From an uncultured Bacteroidia bacterium (lineage in GTDB: Bacteria > Bacteroidota > Bacteroidia > NS11-12g > UBA9320): a stretch of 44,974 nucleotides of DNA. Shown here piece by piece: positions 34,836-43,490 of the stretch; positions within the stretch are counted from its first letter, which is position 1; every line of letters starts with the position of its first letter. The position numbers and the translations under genes are program-made. The notes under the pieces were generated by a model. That model worked only from the letters and a program-made list of their open reading frames with translations. It had not been told where the DNA came from and made no database searches. Location of the stretch: contig CAJQIC010000008.1 of the NCBI GenBank assembly GCA_905478335.1, positions 1 to 44,974 of the forward strand. The letters run 5' to 3'.

Positions 34836-36033
34836 TCCGTTGAAAATACTTCAGGTTTCTAATCGAGTGCCCTATCCATTGAACGAAGGTGGCACTATTG
34901 GTATTTATAATTACACCAGAGGTTTTTTTGAGGCTGGATGTTCGGTTACACTCTTCGCACTTGCAGCTAAAAAACATCAGATTAATCATAAAGAAGCTGC
35001 AGAAGAGCTCACAAAATATTGCGCCTACCACGTCTATCCAATTAACACAGATGTAAAACCCGTACCAGCATTCTTGAATTTGTTTACGGATAAATCTTAC
35101 AATGTTGAACGGTTTTACGATAAACATTTTGAAGATGAGCTTACGAATCACCTTCATGAAAACAGTTACGATTTTATACAGATTGAAGGTACATTTCCAG
35201 CAAGATATTCTTCCACAATATTTGCTAATAGAAAAAATGCCAAAGTCGTATTGCGCCAACATAATGTCGAATACCAAATTTGGGAGCGTTTATCCAAGAA
35301 TTCTAAGAACCCCCTAAAGAAATGGTATCTTAACCTTCTGGCTAAAAGATTAAAGCGATTTGAGCAACAACATTTAAATCAATATGATGCTTTGGTTCCG
35401 GTAACCGTTGACGATGGCGATCTTTTTAAACAACTCGGGTGCACCGTGCCTGTCTTCCCCTCTCCTGCCGGTATAGACACCCAGCTTTGGAATATATCGC
35501 CCAAGGCAAATAACACTGCAATATATCACATCGGAAGTTTGGAATGGATGCCAAATGTAGAAGCGGTTGAGTGGTTTATTGAAGAAGTTTGGCCATTACT
35601 TTTTGCTCAGTTTTCAGAACTTAAATTTCATGTTGCTGGTAAAGGTATGTCTGACGATTTTAAAAGTAAAAAGCATCCAGGTGTGGAGATGGTAGGTCAG
35701 GTTGAGTCAGCAGTTGATTTTATTGAAGACAAAGGGATTACCGTAGTTCCGCTTAAATCCGGAAGCGGCATTCGCCTAAAGATATTGGAAGCGATGAGTG
35801 CGGGTAAGGTAGTGATAAGCACAACCATTGGTGCTCAAGGCATTACTTACACCGATGGAGTAGATATTTTAATAGCGGACACCCCAGAAGAATATGCTTT
35901 GGCATTTGAAAGGTTGAAAAATGAACCTGCTTTAGTTAAAAGTCTAACAACAAACGCTAGGAAACTTATTGAGGAAACATACTCGAATCAAAGCGTCGTG
36001 AATCGATTGATTGCATTCTATAAAAGTCTTTGA
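34822..36033 (+). CDS. Glycosyltransferase family 4-like protein
   Basis: A 403-residue GT-B glycosyltransferase. The N-terminal domain begins LKILQVSNRVPYPLNEGGTIGIYNYTRGF, with the glycine-rich loop, and the C-terminal domain has IGSLEWMPNVEAVEWFIEEVWP, FHVAGKG and GSGIRLKILEAMSAGKVVIST, with the E-x7-E-like donor-binding pattern. It probably makes a surface glycan in the cytoplasm or at the inner membrane. The first ATG (34822) lies 14 bp within the LptF/G-like gene, which suggests co-transcription and a link to the outer membrane; TTG at 34840 is a possible later start. Confidence 0.9.
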   Translation: MMGNDPLKILQVSNRVPYPLNEGGTIGIYNYTRGFFEAGCSVTLFALAAKKHQINHKEAAEELTKYCAYHVYPINTDVKPVPAFLNLFTDKSYNVERFYDKHFEDELTNHLHENSYDFIQIEGTFPARYSSTIFANRKNAKVVLRQHNVEYQIWERLSKNSKNPLKKWYLNLLAKRLKRFEQQHLNQYDALVPVTVDDGDLFKQLGCTVPVFPSPAGIDTQLWNISPKANNTAIYHIGSLEWMPNVEAVEWFIEEVWPLLFAQFSELKFHVAGKGMSDDFKSKKHPGVEMVGQVESAVDFIEDKGITVVPLKSGSGIRLKILEAMSAGKVVISTTIGAQGITYTDGVDILIADTPEEYALAFERLKNEPALVKSLTTNARKLIEETYSNQSVVNRLIAFYKSL

Positions 36034-36120
36034 CAATAATGTCGCTAGAAGTCTACCAGTCCACCTTTAATCCGACATACTCGTACAACCGACTCCTACT
36101 TTTCATATTGATTATTCTTC

Positions 36121-36518
36121 GCTTAGGGCTTCCGCCCTATAACCCGATTTCATTTTTGAGACCAAAAACGAAACAAACGTGTCCGCCTGCCGGCGGAAAG
36201 TCTTCCCCAAAATATGACTCCCATCGCTCAGTCCTTCGCCGCCCTCGCATTTTTGGTGGGCCATCGCTCATGGACAATGTCAAATTAGTCTGACGACTTT
36301 ATAAAGCGCAGGAGTCCAAAAATAATCGGCGGTGTGTGATGACGGGTTTTGGTGGTCTTGATGAGGTGTAGGGTATGAGCGCACCAAAACGAAGGGCATA
36401 TTATTTTTAAAGCTTTTCCAGCCAGTCGGCGGGCAGGCTTGTTTCGTTCTTTTTGCCAAAAAGATTGAAAATCGGTTATAGAGCTTGTCCGACTACTGGC
36501 GGACTGATAAGCCTAAGC
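36121..36518. repeat. Long intergenic repeat element, copy 1
   Basis: A 398-bp non-coding element filling the convergent gap (36034-36552) between the glycosyltransferase and DUF58 genes. It begins GCTTAGGGCTT and ends AAGCCTAAGC. Inside, AACGAAACAA (36167-36176) pairs with TTGTTTCGTT (36439-36448), GTTTTGGTG (36346-36354) pairs with CACCAAAAC (36382-36390), and small hairpins sit at 36125-36138 and 36487-36504. The interior matches copy 2 (42215-42628) in the same orientation, but its left end (36121-36154) is the exact reverse complement of the right end of copy 2, and its right end (36466-36512) is the exact reverse complement of the left part of copy 2. An 87-codon open frame over it is not credible coding. 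Confidence 0.9.
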
Positions 36519-36552
36519 TACATCAAAACACTTCGAAATGTTCAAAAAAAGA

Positions 36553-37899
36553 CTAAATCTTCCCTTGAGACTTCAATTCAAGGTATTTGTTTATCGTATT
36601 GATAGAAAGCTCTTCTGGCTTTGAAACGATGGTTTGCACGCCTAAAGCGTTTAGCTCTGAAGCAATTAATCTCTGCTCATATAAGAATTTCTCAGCAATC
36701 GTGTTTTCGTAGATTTCTTCCAGGCTCGTTGGTTTTTTAGCAGCCAATTCCGCTATTTCAGAGTTTTCGAACAAAACTGTTACCAAAAGGTGCTGTTTGT
36801 TCATCAGGCTCAATACAGGTTTGATTCGCTGTAGAGAATGCAGCGTATTGCAATTGGTAAACAAGAATATTAAGGATCGCTGACGTACATTGCGTTTCAC
36901 CGCATGATACAACGCATTGAAATTCGCATCAAGATCTTGCTGGTTTATGGCATACAGGGATTCTAAAATACCTGATAATTGCCCACGTCTGTTTGCCGCT
37001 TTGATGAATACATCAAACTCTTTATCAAACGTGAGTAAACCTACTCGATCACTTTTTTGCAGTGCAACATTACAAATGGCTAAGGTGCTGTTAACCGCAT
37101 AATCAATCAAACTCAATCCGTTAAAAGGCATGCGCATATTTCGCCCCTGGTCAATCGCAAAATAAATGGGTTGAGACTTTTCATCTTCGTATTGATTAAT
37201 CATCAACGTCTGATTCCTGCCGGTAGATTTCCAATTAATACTGCGATAGTCATCGCCTTGCACGTAGGTCTTGATTTGTTCAAACTCGTAACTATGCCCG
37301 AGTCTTCGCATTTTTTTAACACCTTGGCTAAGCGCAATTTTTGATAGCGTCTTTAGCTCGACTTCCTTCATATGAATGAGTGAAGGGTATACGGCGACAT
37401 CCTTTGATTGGTCAACCTGTATGCGCCTTTGTAACATTCCAAACAAATCAGAAGACACAAAAACGTCTATATCTCCAAAAGTATATACCCCTCGAGATAA
37501 AGGATGTATATCATACTTTAAAATTTTTGTTTCACCTGGCTTCAATATCTGATCTATTCCGAAATCTCTTATTTGAAGCTGGTACGGCAAATTATCGATT
37601 ACTTTAACCTTTACTGAGGTAAGAAAACCGTTGGTAATTTCAATACGAATGTTGTTGTCGTCGCCTAGAGATAATACTTTTTCCAGCTTACGTGCGGCAT
37701 CTATAAAACCACCATGCCAATAGAGCATGAAATAGTCAATCAACATTAAAACTATGAATCCTATTGCAGCAATTACAGCGAGGATAAACAGCAAATTAAG
37801 CCACGCTCCTAGCACCATGGTGACGACGATGATACCAAACAGCCAAAAGGTGATGGTATTAAAGTATATAGACTTTATATGACTTACGAAACGCTTCAA
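36553..37899 (-). CDS. DUF58 domain protein
   Basis: The 448-residue protein has two N-terminal membrane helices (about 15-60) and a DUF58/vWA-like domain: YSFEFQIKTYVQGDDYRSINWKSTGR-type core, here HSYEFEQIKTYVQGDDYRSINW, and FAIDQGRNMRMPFNGLSLIDYAVNS. DUF58 proteins are conserved partners of MoxR ATPases in envelope or metal-insertion functions. It lies 4 bp after the moxR-like gene on the same strand, as expected for the pair. The 3' end borders repeat element 1. Confidence 0.9.
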   Translation of the reverse strand: MKRFVSHIKSIYFNTITFWLFGIIVVTMVLGAWLNLLFILAVIAAIGFIVLMLIDYFMLYWHGGFIDAARKLEKVLSLGDDNNIRIEITNGFLTSVKVKVIDNLPYQLQIRDFGIDQILKPGETKILKYDIHPLSRGVYTFGDIDVFVSSDLFGMLQRRIQVDQSKDVAVYPSLIHMKEVELKTLSKIALSQGVKKMRRLGHSYEFEQIKTYVQGDDYRSINWKSTGRNQTLMINQYEDEKSQPIYFAIDQGRNMRMPFNGLSLIDYAVNSTLAICNVALQKSDRVGLLTFDKEFDVFIKAANRRGQLSGILESLYAINQQDLDANFNALYHAVKRNVRQRSLIFLFTNCNTLHSLQRIKPVLSLMNKQHLLVTVLFENSEIAELAAKKPTSLEEIYENTIAEKFLYEQRLIASELNALGVQTIVSKPEELSINTINKYLELKSQGKI

Positions 37900-37903
37900 C
37901 AGT

Positions 37904-38980
37904 TTATCTAGGGACCTTTACTTTTTCAATAATCTGTTGTAAAATGGTAGATGCTGGTACGCCTTCCATTTCGCGTTGTGGGGATAGAATGATACGATGA
38001 TTTAGCACTGGCTTAGTAACCCAACGAACGTCGTCAGGTGTCACGAAGTTACGCCCGCGTAAAGCTGCAGCGGCCTTCGAAGCCTTCATTAACCAAATAG
38101 CCGCTCGTGAAGATGCACCTAAAAATAAATCGCCGGTTCTCCGCGTTTCTTGAATAATACCAGCGATGTATTCTAGAATTTGACTTGAAATTGTTATTTT
38201 TTCTACAGTCTTTCTGAGCTTAACTAGCTTCTTTAAATCCACAACTTTCTCAATTGCATCTGCTTCCTTCATATCAAAATCATTCTGGAATCGCTCCAAA
38301 ATTTTGATATCTTCAAGCAAACTTGGGTAGTCCACAACAATTTTAAACAAGAATCGATCTAGCTGCGCTTCAGGTAGATTATAGGTACCTTCATTGTCAA
38401 TAGGGTTCTGCGTAGCTAACACCATGAATGCATCGCCCATCGACCTTGTTTCTCCATCAACAGATACTTGCGCTTCTTGCATTACTTCAAACATGGCTGC
38501 TTGGGTTTTTGCAGGAGCACGATTTATTTCGTCAGCAACCACAATGTCAGCAAAAATTGGCCCGGCTTTAAACTCAAAGTCATTGGTTTTCGCATTAAAA
38601 ATATTGGTACCTAAAATATCACTTGGCATTAAATCAGGTGTAAATTGAATCCTGCTAAAGTCTGCATTAACCGTTTGTGCAAACAACTTTGCCGTCAATG
38701 TTTTGGCAACTCCCGGAACGCCTTCAATCAGAATATGGCCCTTGGTCAAAATGGCTATAATCATCAAGTCCATCAAGTCTGTTTGGCCTACAATAACCCT
38801 CGATAACTGTTGTTTTATCGCATCGGATATGTTGATTATTTCTAATATTTCAGCTGTCACCCCAACATTAATGGCCGGTTCTGTTGCTGACTCTGTACTC
38901 GATTCAGACACATTTTGTTGATCACTCTGATTGTTTTCGTCAGGATCTACTATTGGTAGGTCGTGCTGGTCTTCGCTCAT
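37904..38980 (-). CDS. MoxR family AAA+ ATPase
   Basis: A MoxR-type chaperone ATPase. From the chosen ATG (38978-38980) the protein has 358 residues: an acidic, disordered 40-residue N-terminus, then the AAA+ core with Walker A GVPGVAKT (87-94), Walker B VVADEINRAP, sensor region ATQNPIDNEGTYNLPEAQLDRFLFKI, and the C-terminal lid with GASSRAAIWLMKASKAAAALRGR and VTPDDV. The frame also opens at 39019, giving MLLSFQSKNSRNS extra residues, which look non-coding. It forms a pair with the downstream DUF58 gene and is divergent from dnaN. Confidence 0.94.
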   Translation of the reverse strand: MSEDQHDLPIVDPDENNQSDQQNVSESSTESATEPAINVGVTAEILEIINISDAIKQQLSRVIVGQTDLMDLMIIAILTKGHILIEGVPGVAKTLTAKLFAQTVNADFSRIQFTPDLMPSDILGTNIFNAKTNDFEFKAGPIFADIVVADEINRAPAKTQAAMFEVMQEAQVSVDGETRSMGDAFMVLATQNPIDNEGTYNLPEAQLDRFLFKIVVDYPSLLEDIKILERFQNDFDMKEADAIEKVVDLKKLVKLRKTVEKITISSQILEYIAGIIQETRRTGDLFLGASSRAAIWLMKASKAAAALRGRNFVTPDDVRWVTKPVLNHRIILSPQREMEGVPASTILQQIIEKVKVPR

Positions 38981-39173
38981 GCTGTTTCTGCTATTTTTAG
39001 ACTGGAAAGATAAAAGCATTCAACAGTTATTTATAATATTAGTCAGAATTCTTTATACGTATTCGTTTTGCTACATCCTTCTCAACACTCATGGGGAATA
39101 TTTACACATTAGTTGAGTTATTTTGTGTCAATGGTTTAACTTCGCCATCACTAATTTTAATTAAAACGGTTTA

Positions 39174-40301
39174 ATGAAATTTATAGTTAACACCTCTGCC
39201 CTACTCGCTAAATTACAAGTTGTGATAGGGACGGTAGCGGCAAAACCTATTTTGCCTATTCTCGATCACTTTTTATTCAATATAAAAGACGGAGTATTAA
39301 CCATCACAAGTACGGATTTAGAGACTAGCATGTCTACCACAATGGAAGTGCAATCTGAAGAAGATTGTGTAGTTGCTGTGCCGAGTCGGTTAACGATGGA
39401 CACGCTTAAAGCGTTGCCGAACCAACCGATTACATTCACGTTAGACGATAAAACACACGCCATTGAATTAAGATCAGAAAATGGCCGGTATAAATTATCA
39501 GGTCAGCCCGGTGAAGACTTCCCAAAAACACCTGATTTAGATTCTGACACTTCTTTCGAGATGGCTTCAATGACCTTGTTGAGTAGCATCTCAAAAACAA
39601 TTTTTGCTACTGGCACAGACGACCTTCGTTTGAATTTGACTGGCGTTTATGTCGAGTTGTTTAACGACTCAGCCAACTTTGTTGCTACGGATGCAAACCG
39701 ATTGGTTCGTTTGAAAAGAAAAGATGTAAAACCTGGTGTGGAGCATTCTTTCATCTTACCAAAAAAAGCACTTAATCTGTTAAAAGCAACATTAAGCGAT
39801 GACGACTCCGTTGTAAAAATTGATTATAACTCAAGCAACGCCTATTTTTCTTTTGGAGACGTTAAATTAATATGTCGATTCATCGACGAACGGTATCCAG
39901 AGTATGGTGCCGTAATCCCTGATGAGAACCCTAATGTTTTAACGATTAACAGAATGGATCTGTTAAACAGTGTTAAACGTATTAGTATATTCTCAAATAA
40001 AACAACCCACCAAATAAGACTTAAAATCAGCGGTAGTGAATTGATAATAAGCGCGGAAGACATTGACATGGCCAATGAAGCTACTGAGCGATTAAGTTGT
40101 GCATACGAAGGCGTTGATATCGAGATTGGATTTAATTCCAAATTACTCATGGATATTTTAAACAACATCGATGCCGTATCGGTGCGTGTTGAGTTATCTG
40201 AACCGAGCCGAGCAGGAATCATTTTGCCTGATGAAAATGAAGAAAATGAGGACTTGTTAATGCTTGTAATGCCAATGATGTTAAACAGTCCTTCTGCCTA
40301 A
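39174..40301 (+). CDS. dnaN: DNA polymerase III sliding clamp (beta subunit)
   Basis: The 375-residue protein has the three similar domains of the beta clamp: MKFIVNTSALLAKLQVVIGTVAAKPILPILDHFLF at the start, LRLNLTGVYVELF and FVATDANRLVRL in the second domain, and YEGVDIEIGFNSKLLMDIL with a C-terminal LVMPMMLN. The clamp tethers polymerase III to DNA. It is not next to dnaA, as it is in many bacteria, but that is common in Bacteroidota. A terminator follows. Confidence 0.97.
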   Translation: MKFIVNTSALLAKLQVVIGTVAAKPILPILDHFLFNIKDGVLTITSTDLETSMSTTMEVQSEEDCVVAVPSRLTMDTLKALPNQPITFTLDDKTHAIELRSENGRYKLSGQPGEDFPKTPDLDSDTSFEMASMTLLSSISKTIFATGTDDLRLNLTGVYVELFNDSANFVATDANRLVRLKRKDVKPGVEHSFILPKKALNLLKATLSDDDSVVKIDYNSSNAYFSFGDVKLICRFIDERYPEYGAVIPDENPNVLTINRMDLLNSVKRISIFSNKTTHQIRLKISGSELIISAEDIDMANEATERLSCAYEGVDIEIGFNSKLLMDILNNIDAVSVRVELSEPSRAGIILPDENEENEDLLMLVMPMMLNSPSA

Positions 40302-40453
40302 AATATGGTTTGTCACAGTTAGAACAGTAAAATGTCAGAAATTGAATAAGAACAAAACGTCGTTCAAATCTGATATTACCGTGACAGAAAATGGAGCCCA
40401 TGAGGCTTACATTTGACTTAAGACTTTTAAACGAGTCTGAAAGCCAACAGCAC

Positions 40454-40483
40454 AACCCTGGTACTAGGTATCAGGGTTTTTTT
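40454..40483 (+). terminator. Rho-independent terminator after dnaN
   Basis: AACCCTGGTAC (40454-40464) pairs with GTATCAGGGTT (40468-40478) with one G-T wobble, followed by a T run to 40483. It lies about 150 bp after the dnaN stop; the sequence between (40302-40453) shows nothing recognisable. Confidence 0.82.
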
Positions 40484-40498
40484 ATGCCTAATATTTGA

Positions 40499-40506
40499 TA
40501 GATTTG
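40499..40506 (+). promoter_or_regulatory. Putative -7 box for the lipoprotein upstream of trmD
   Basis: TAGATTTG matches TAnnTTTG exactly and ends 4 nt before ATG 40511, so the mRNA would be leaderless or nearly so. Confidence 0.35.
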
Positions 40507-40510
40507 TTTG

Positions 40511-41470
40511 ATGCGTGCGCTAACCCTAACCTTATTTTCATTTGTTTTATTTAACACTTCTTGTTACAGGTCTACTATTGACGATCGTTACGAAGCCCTC
40601 TTATCATCGAGGTTAGAACAAGCTGGGTACGACATGGACTCTTTAATTGATGTTTGTGAAAAAGCGATGATTGAAGGGAAGTACTTTGAAAACAACTCAT
40701 CTCAGCAGTATATCAACTACATCAAACATGTCAATAAGGTTGGTGATGTGGTAGCTTATGACTTCCACATTGGTCAATTGACGAAAGAAGCTTTAGTCAA
40801 TTTAGATGTTTCATTTAATGCTGACAATCATACTGAAATTCAGGAGGAGGTGGTGAAAGACGCCAATAGTATAGTATACAAAGCCGTTCACATCATGGAT
40901 GAGGTAAATGCTCATGGAGATATATCACCTACCACCTTAACTGCCAGTGTTCTAAATCATATTACAGTTGACGATTTTGATGTGTCGTTATATCGATTGT
41001 TGTTCTTTAAATTTTTTACAGGCCTAGCCGATACCGATAAAGGGTTACGTGTCGAGTTGCCGGGCTATCCAGACGAAGAGACAAAACAGGTTATTCCTGT
41101 TAACCCGAATCAGATTTTAGAAATGTATGTTACAGGATTAGACAACATTTTTATAAACCGACAACCAAGTGTTTTAACAGATATCACAGATGCTGTAAAA
41201 TCATTCTTAACAGGAACATCTCAAGATAGTAGTCAGCGTTCTTTTGCAATGTCAGAGAAGATTGTATCACTAAAAAATGAACGAGGCACTAAAGTCCAGC
41301 TATACATCGATGTATACAATGAAATAACACGCGCGTACAACGAAGTTCGGAATGAAGTGGCTCAAAGAAAATATGGTAAGAAATATAAGGACTTAGAAAA
41401 ATCGGATCAAAAAGTCATCAGAACCCTCGTTCCCTTTAAAGTGAGCGAAGCAGAACCAGTTAACGACTAA
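40511..41470 (+). CDS. Hypothetical lipoprotein
   Basis: A 319-residue protein I do not recognise. It starts with a lipoprotein signal, [18 protein letters not shown], with lipobox-like NTSC and Cys18. The mature part is mostly helical with a middle hydrophobic segment ([19 protein letters not shown]) and a basic helical C-terminus ([23 protein letters not shown]). A TTG at 40508 is also in frame. It stands between the dnaN terminator and trmD (16 bp downstream, which has its own -7 box). Confidence 0.75.
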   Translation: MRALTLTLFSFVLFNTSCYRSTIDDRYEALLSSRLEQAGYDMDSLIDVCEKAMIEGKYFENNSSQQYINYIKHVNKVGDVVAYDFHIGQLTKEALVNLDVSFNADNHTEIQEEVVKDANSIVYKAVHIMDEVNAHGDISPTTLTASVLNHITVDDFDVSLYRLLFFKFFTGLADTDKGLRVELPGYPDEETKQVIPVNPNQILEMYVTGLDNIFINRQPSVLTDITDAVKSFLTGTSQDSSQRSFAMSEKIVSLKNERGTKVQLYIDVYNEITRAYNEVRNEVAQRKYGKKYKDLEKSDQKVIRTLVPFKVSEAEPVND

Positions 41471-41474
41471 CACC

Positions 41475-41482
41475 TATTTTTG
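41475..41482 (+). promoter_or_regulatory. Putative -7 box for trmD
   Basis: TATTTTTG matches TAnnTTTG exactly and ends 4 nt before the trmD ATG (41487), implying a leaderless or near-leaderless mRNA. Confidence 0.35.
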
Positions 41483-41486
41483 CATC

Positions 41487-42164
41487 ATGCGTATCGACAT
41501 CATTTCAGCTGTTCCAGAATTGCTCGACGGACCTGTCAACCAGAGTATCCTTAAACGAGCTTCTGACAAAGGATTAGCGGAAATAATCGTTCACAACTTA
41601 CGCGACTATGGCCAAGGACCCTATCGCCAAATCGACGATAAAATTTATGGCGGAAGTGCGGGAATGGTGCTTATGGTAGAGCCCGTTTCTAACTGCATTG
41701 ACGACCTAAAAAAGGAAAGGAACTATGATGACATCATTTATATGACTCCAGATGGTGAAACCTTCAATCAGTCGTTAGCCAACCAAATGTCTTTGCAAAA
41801 GAATATTGTGCTTTTATGCGGTCATTATAAAGGCATTGACCAACGTATACGAGACCATATCATTACCAAGGAAATCTCTATCGGAGACTTTGTGCTGACT
41901 GGAGGAGAACTGGCTGCCGCCATGATTGCAGACGCCGTTATTCGTCTACTGCCAGGTGTCATTTCAGATGAGACATCGGCTTTAACAGACAGTTTTCAGG
42001 ATGGACTCCTCGCCCCTCCTATTTACACAAGACCAGCTGAGATTAATGGATGGAAAGTTCCTGACGTGCTTTTGTCAGGGCATTTTACCGAAATCGAAAA
42101 GTGGAATGACGAAATGGCTTTGAAACGAACGGAAGAACGTCGGCCCGATTTGCTTAAGGACTAG
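41487..42164 (+). CDS. trmD: tRNA (guanine-N1)-methyltransferase TrmD
   Basis: TrmD methylates G37 of tRNAs read by CNN and related codons, preventing +1 frameshifts. The 225-residue protein has the knotted SPOUT fold motifs: [52 protein letters not shown] and [28 protein letters not shown], then [27 protein letters not shown]. It is complete. It is not next to rpsP/rimM/rplS as in many bacteria (rplS lies 11 kb away). Confidence 0.97.
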   Translation: MRIDIISAVPELLDGPVNQSILKRASDKGLAEIIVHNLRDYGQGPYRQIDDKIYGGSAGMVLMVEPVSNCIDDLKKERNYDDIIYMTPDGETFNQSLANQMSLQKNIVLLCGHYKGIDQRIRDHIITKEISIGDFVLTGGELAAAMIADAVIRLLPGVISDETSALTDSFQDGLLAPPIYTRPAEINGWKVPDVLLSGHFTEIEKWNDEMALKRTEERRPDLLKD

Positions 42165-42170
42165 ACCTTA

Positions 42171-42205
42171 GTTGATAGTTGATAGTTGATAATTGATAAT
42201 TGATA
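42171..42205. repeat. Five-unit 7-bp tandem repeat (RTTGATA)
   Basis: Three GTTGATA units (42171-42191) are followed by two ATTGATA units (42192-42205). The array starts 6 bp after the trmD stop and ends 9 bp before repeat element copy 2. Confidence 0.95.
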
Positions 42206-42214
42206 ATTTTCGTC

Positions 42215-42628
42215 GCTTAGGCTTATCAGCCTTTGATCTGTCTTCGATTAGGCTTATCAGCCTACCCTTCTTCGATTAGCTTATCAGTCCGCCAGTAGTC
42301 GGACAAGCTCTATAACCGATTTTCATTTTTGAGACCAAAAACGAAACAAAAAGTCTTACCAAAAATATGCTCCCAATCCACCGGCCAGCGCGTCCCCCGC
42401 ATTTTTGGTGGACCAACGCTCAAGAACTTCGTCAGACAAATACTGCAACAATGCGAAGCGCGGGAGGCCAAAAATAATCGGCGGTGTGCGATGTGGGGTT
42501 TTGGTGGCCTAGATGAGGTGGAGGGTTGAGCGTGCCAAAACGAAGGGCTTATTATTTTTAAGGCTTTTCTTGTTTCGTTCTTTTGCCTAAAAAGAATGAA
42601 ATCGGGTTATAGGGCGGAAGCCCTAAGC
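42215..42628. repeat. Long intergenic repeat element, copy 2
   Basis: A 414-bp non-coding element in the convergent gap (42165-42638) between trmD and the UbiA gene. It starts GCTTAGGCTT and ends AAGCCCTAAGC. The left end holds the hairpin AGGCTTATCAGCCT twice (42219-42232 and 42250-42263) and a third variant at 42277. The closing stem AACGAAACAA/TTGTTTCGTT is at 42340-42349 and 42570-42579, and GTTTTGGTG (42498-42506) pairs with TGCCAAAAC (42533-42541) using two wobble pairs. The inner left arm (42325-42349) is identical to that of copy 1. The ends are exchanged relative to copy 1, as described there. A 66-codon frame over it is not credible coding. Confidence 0.9.
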
Positions 42629-42638
42629 AAAGAAAAAA

Positions 42639-43487
42639 TCAATAAAAGATCATAGACAACAAACCCGTTGCCATAATATACTTCGCCAAGGCACTCATTT
42701 GAGTGTAATCAGACTTTACTCTAGATTTATACGTCAGATACAATAAAATAATCATCGGTGTTACAACGCATAGAATGTGATATCCCATAACTACACCAAG
42801 AATCGGCATTTTAAATTGACTCATAATCCATTCTAGCAATAGGTTGCCATAAGAAATCAAAACAAACACAGTGGTAATCATAGCAATGGTTTTGCTTTGA
42901 CCCAGCCCAGCCAAAACTGGAAAGGTCTTATAACCAGCGCTCGAATCTCCATCAACATCTTCCATGTCTTTAAGTATCTCTCTGATATAGGTTACCAATG
43001 CAGCAAACCCCGTATAAAAAAGTATCAGTTTATAGTCTTGTGATCCAAAAGTTAAATACACGACATAAACGCTAAAAGCGGCCAAAAGGCTTATCGTAAA
43101 GTTGCCAACCAGCGGAAGTCGTTTTAACCACAAGCTGTATAGAACCAGCACCACTACCACGTTTAGATAATAATAAAAAAGATGAACTGAAACGATAAGA
43201 CTCAAAGCCAGCCCTAGGCTTGTTATAATGATATAGGTTGTCCAAAAACTAAGGTTAGACCAACTTGACACAAATTGTTTTTCCGGCTTGTTAATCAAAT
43301 CCGCAGATTGATCCATCCAATCATTAAAAAGATAACCGGCGGCCGTGATGCAAAGCGATGCTGCGATTAATAAGATAATTGCTCTACCGATTGGTGGATG
43401 GCTGAAATCAATATAATGATAGGTCACTAATTGAAGTATTGCAACAATTAGCAGGTTTACAGGTCGAAAAACCAAAAGTGATTTCAA
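42639..43487 (-). CDS. UbiA-family prenyltransferase
   Basis: A 282-residue membrane enzyme with about eight helices that transfers a polyprenyl group to an acceptor. The first Asp-rich motif is NDWMD at residues 55-59 (N55, D56, D59); the second is DMEDVDGD near 173-180. The N-terminal RPVNL segment is typical of the subgroup labelled geranylgeranylglycerol-phosphate geranylgeranyltransferase in Bacteroidota. The true acceptor is unknown. It follows def by 3 bp on the same strand, and its 3' end borders repeat element 2. Confidence 0.9.
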   Translation of the reverse strand: MKSLLVFRPVNLLIVAILQLVTYHYIDFSHPPIGRAIILLIAASLCITAAGYLFNDWMDQSADLINKPEKQFVSSWSNLSFWTTYIIITSLGLALSLIVSVHLFYYYLNVVVVLVLYSLWLKRLPLVGNFTISLLAAFSVYVVYLTFGSQDYKLILFYTGFAALVTYIREILKDMEDVDGDSSAGYKTFPVLAGLGQSKTIAMITTVFVLISYGNLLLEWIMSQFKMPILGVVMGYHILCVVTPMIILLYLTYKSRVKSDYTQMSALAKYIMATGLLSMIFY

Positions 43488-43490
43488 GGC

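Noticed and set aside
36030-36293. 87-codon open frame after the glycosyltransferase gene
   Set aside because: It runs across the start of repeat element 1; its resemblance to the frame at 42329-42529 (RPKTKQ and RIFGGP segments) comes from the repeat DNA, not from protein conservation.
42329-42529. 66-codon open frame inside repeat element 2
   Set aside because: Same explanation; no start context, and the frame is not conserved over the element length.
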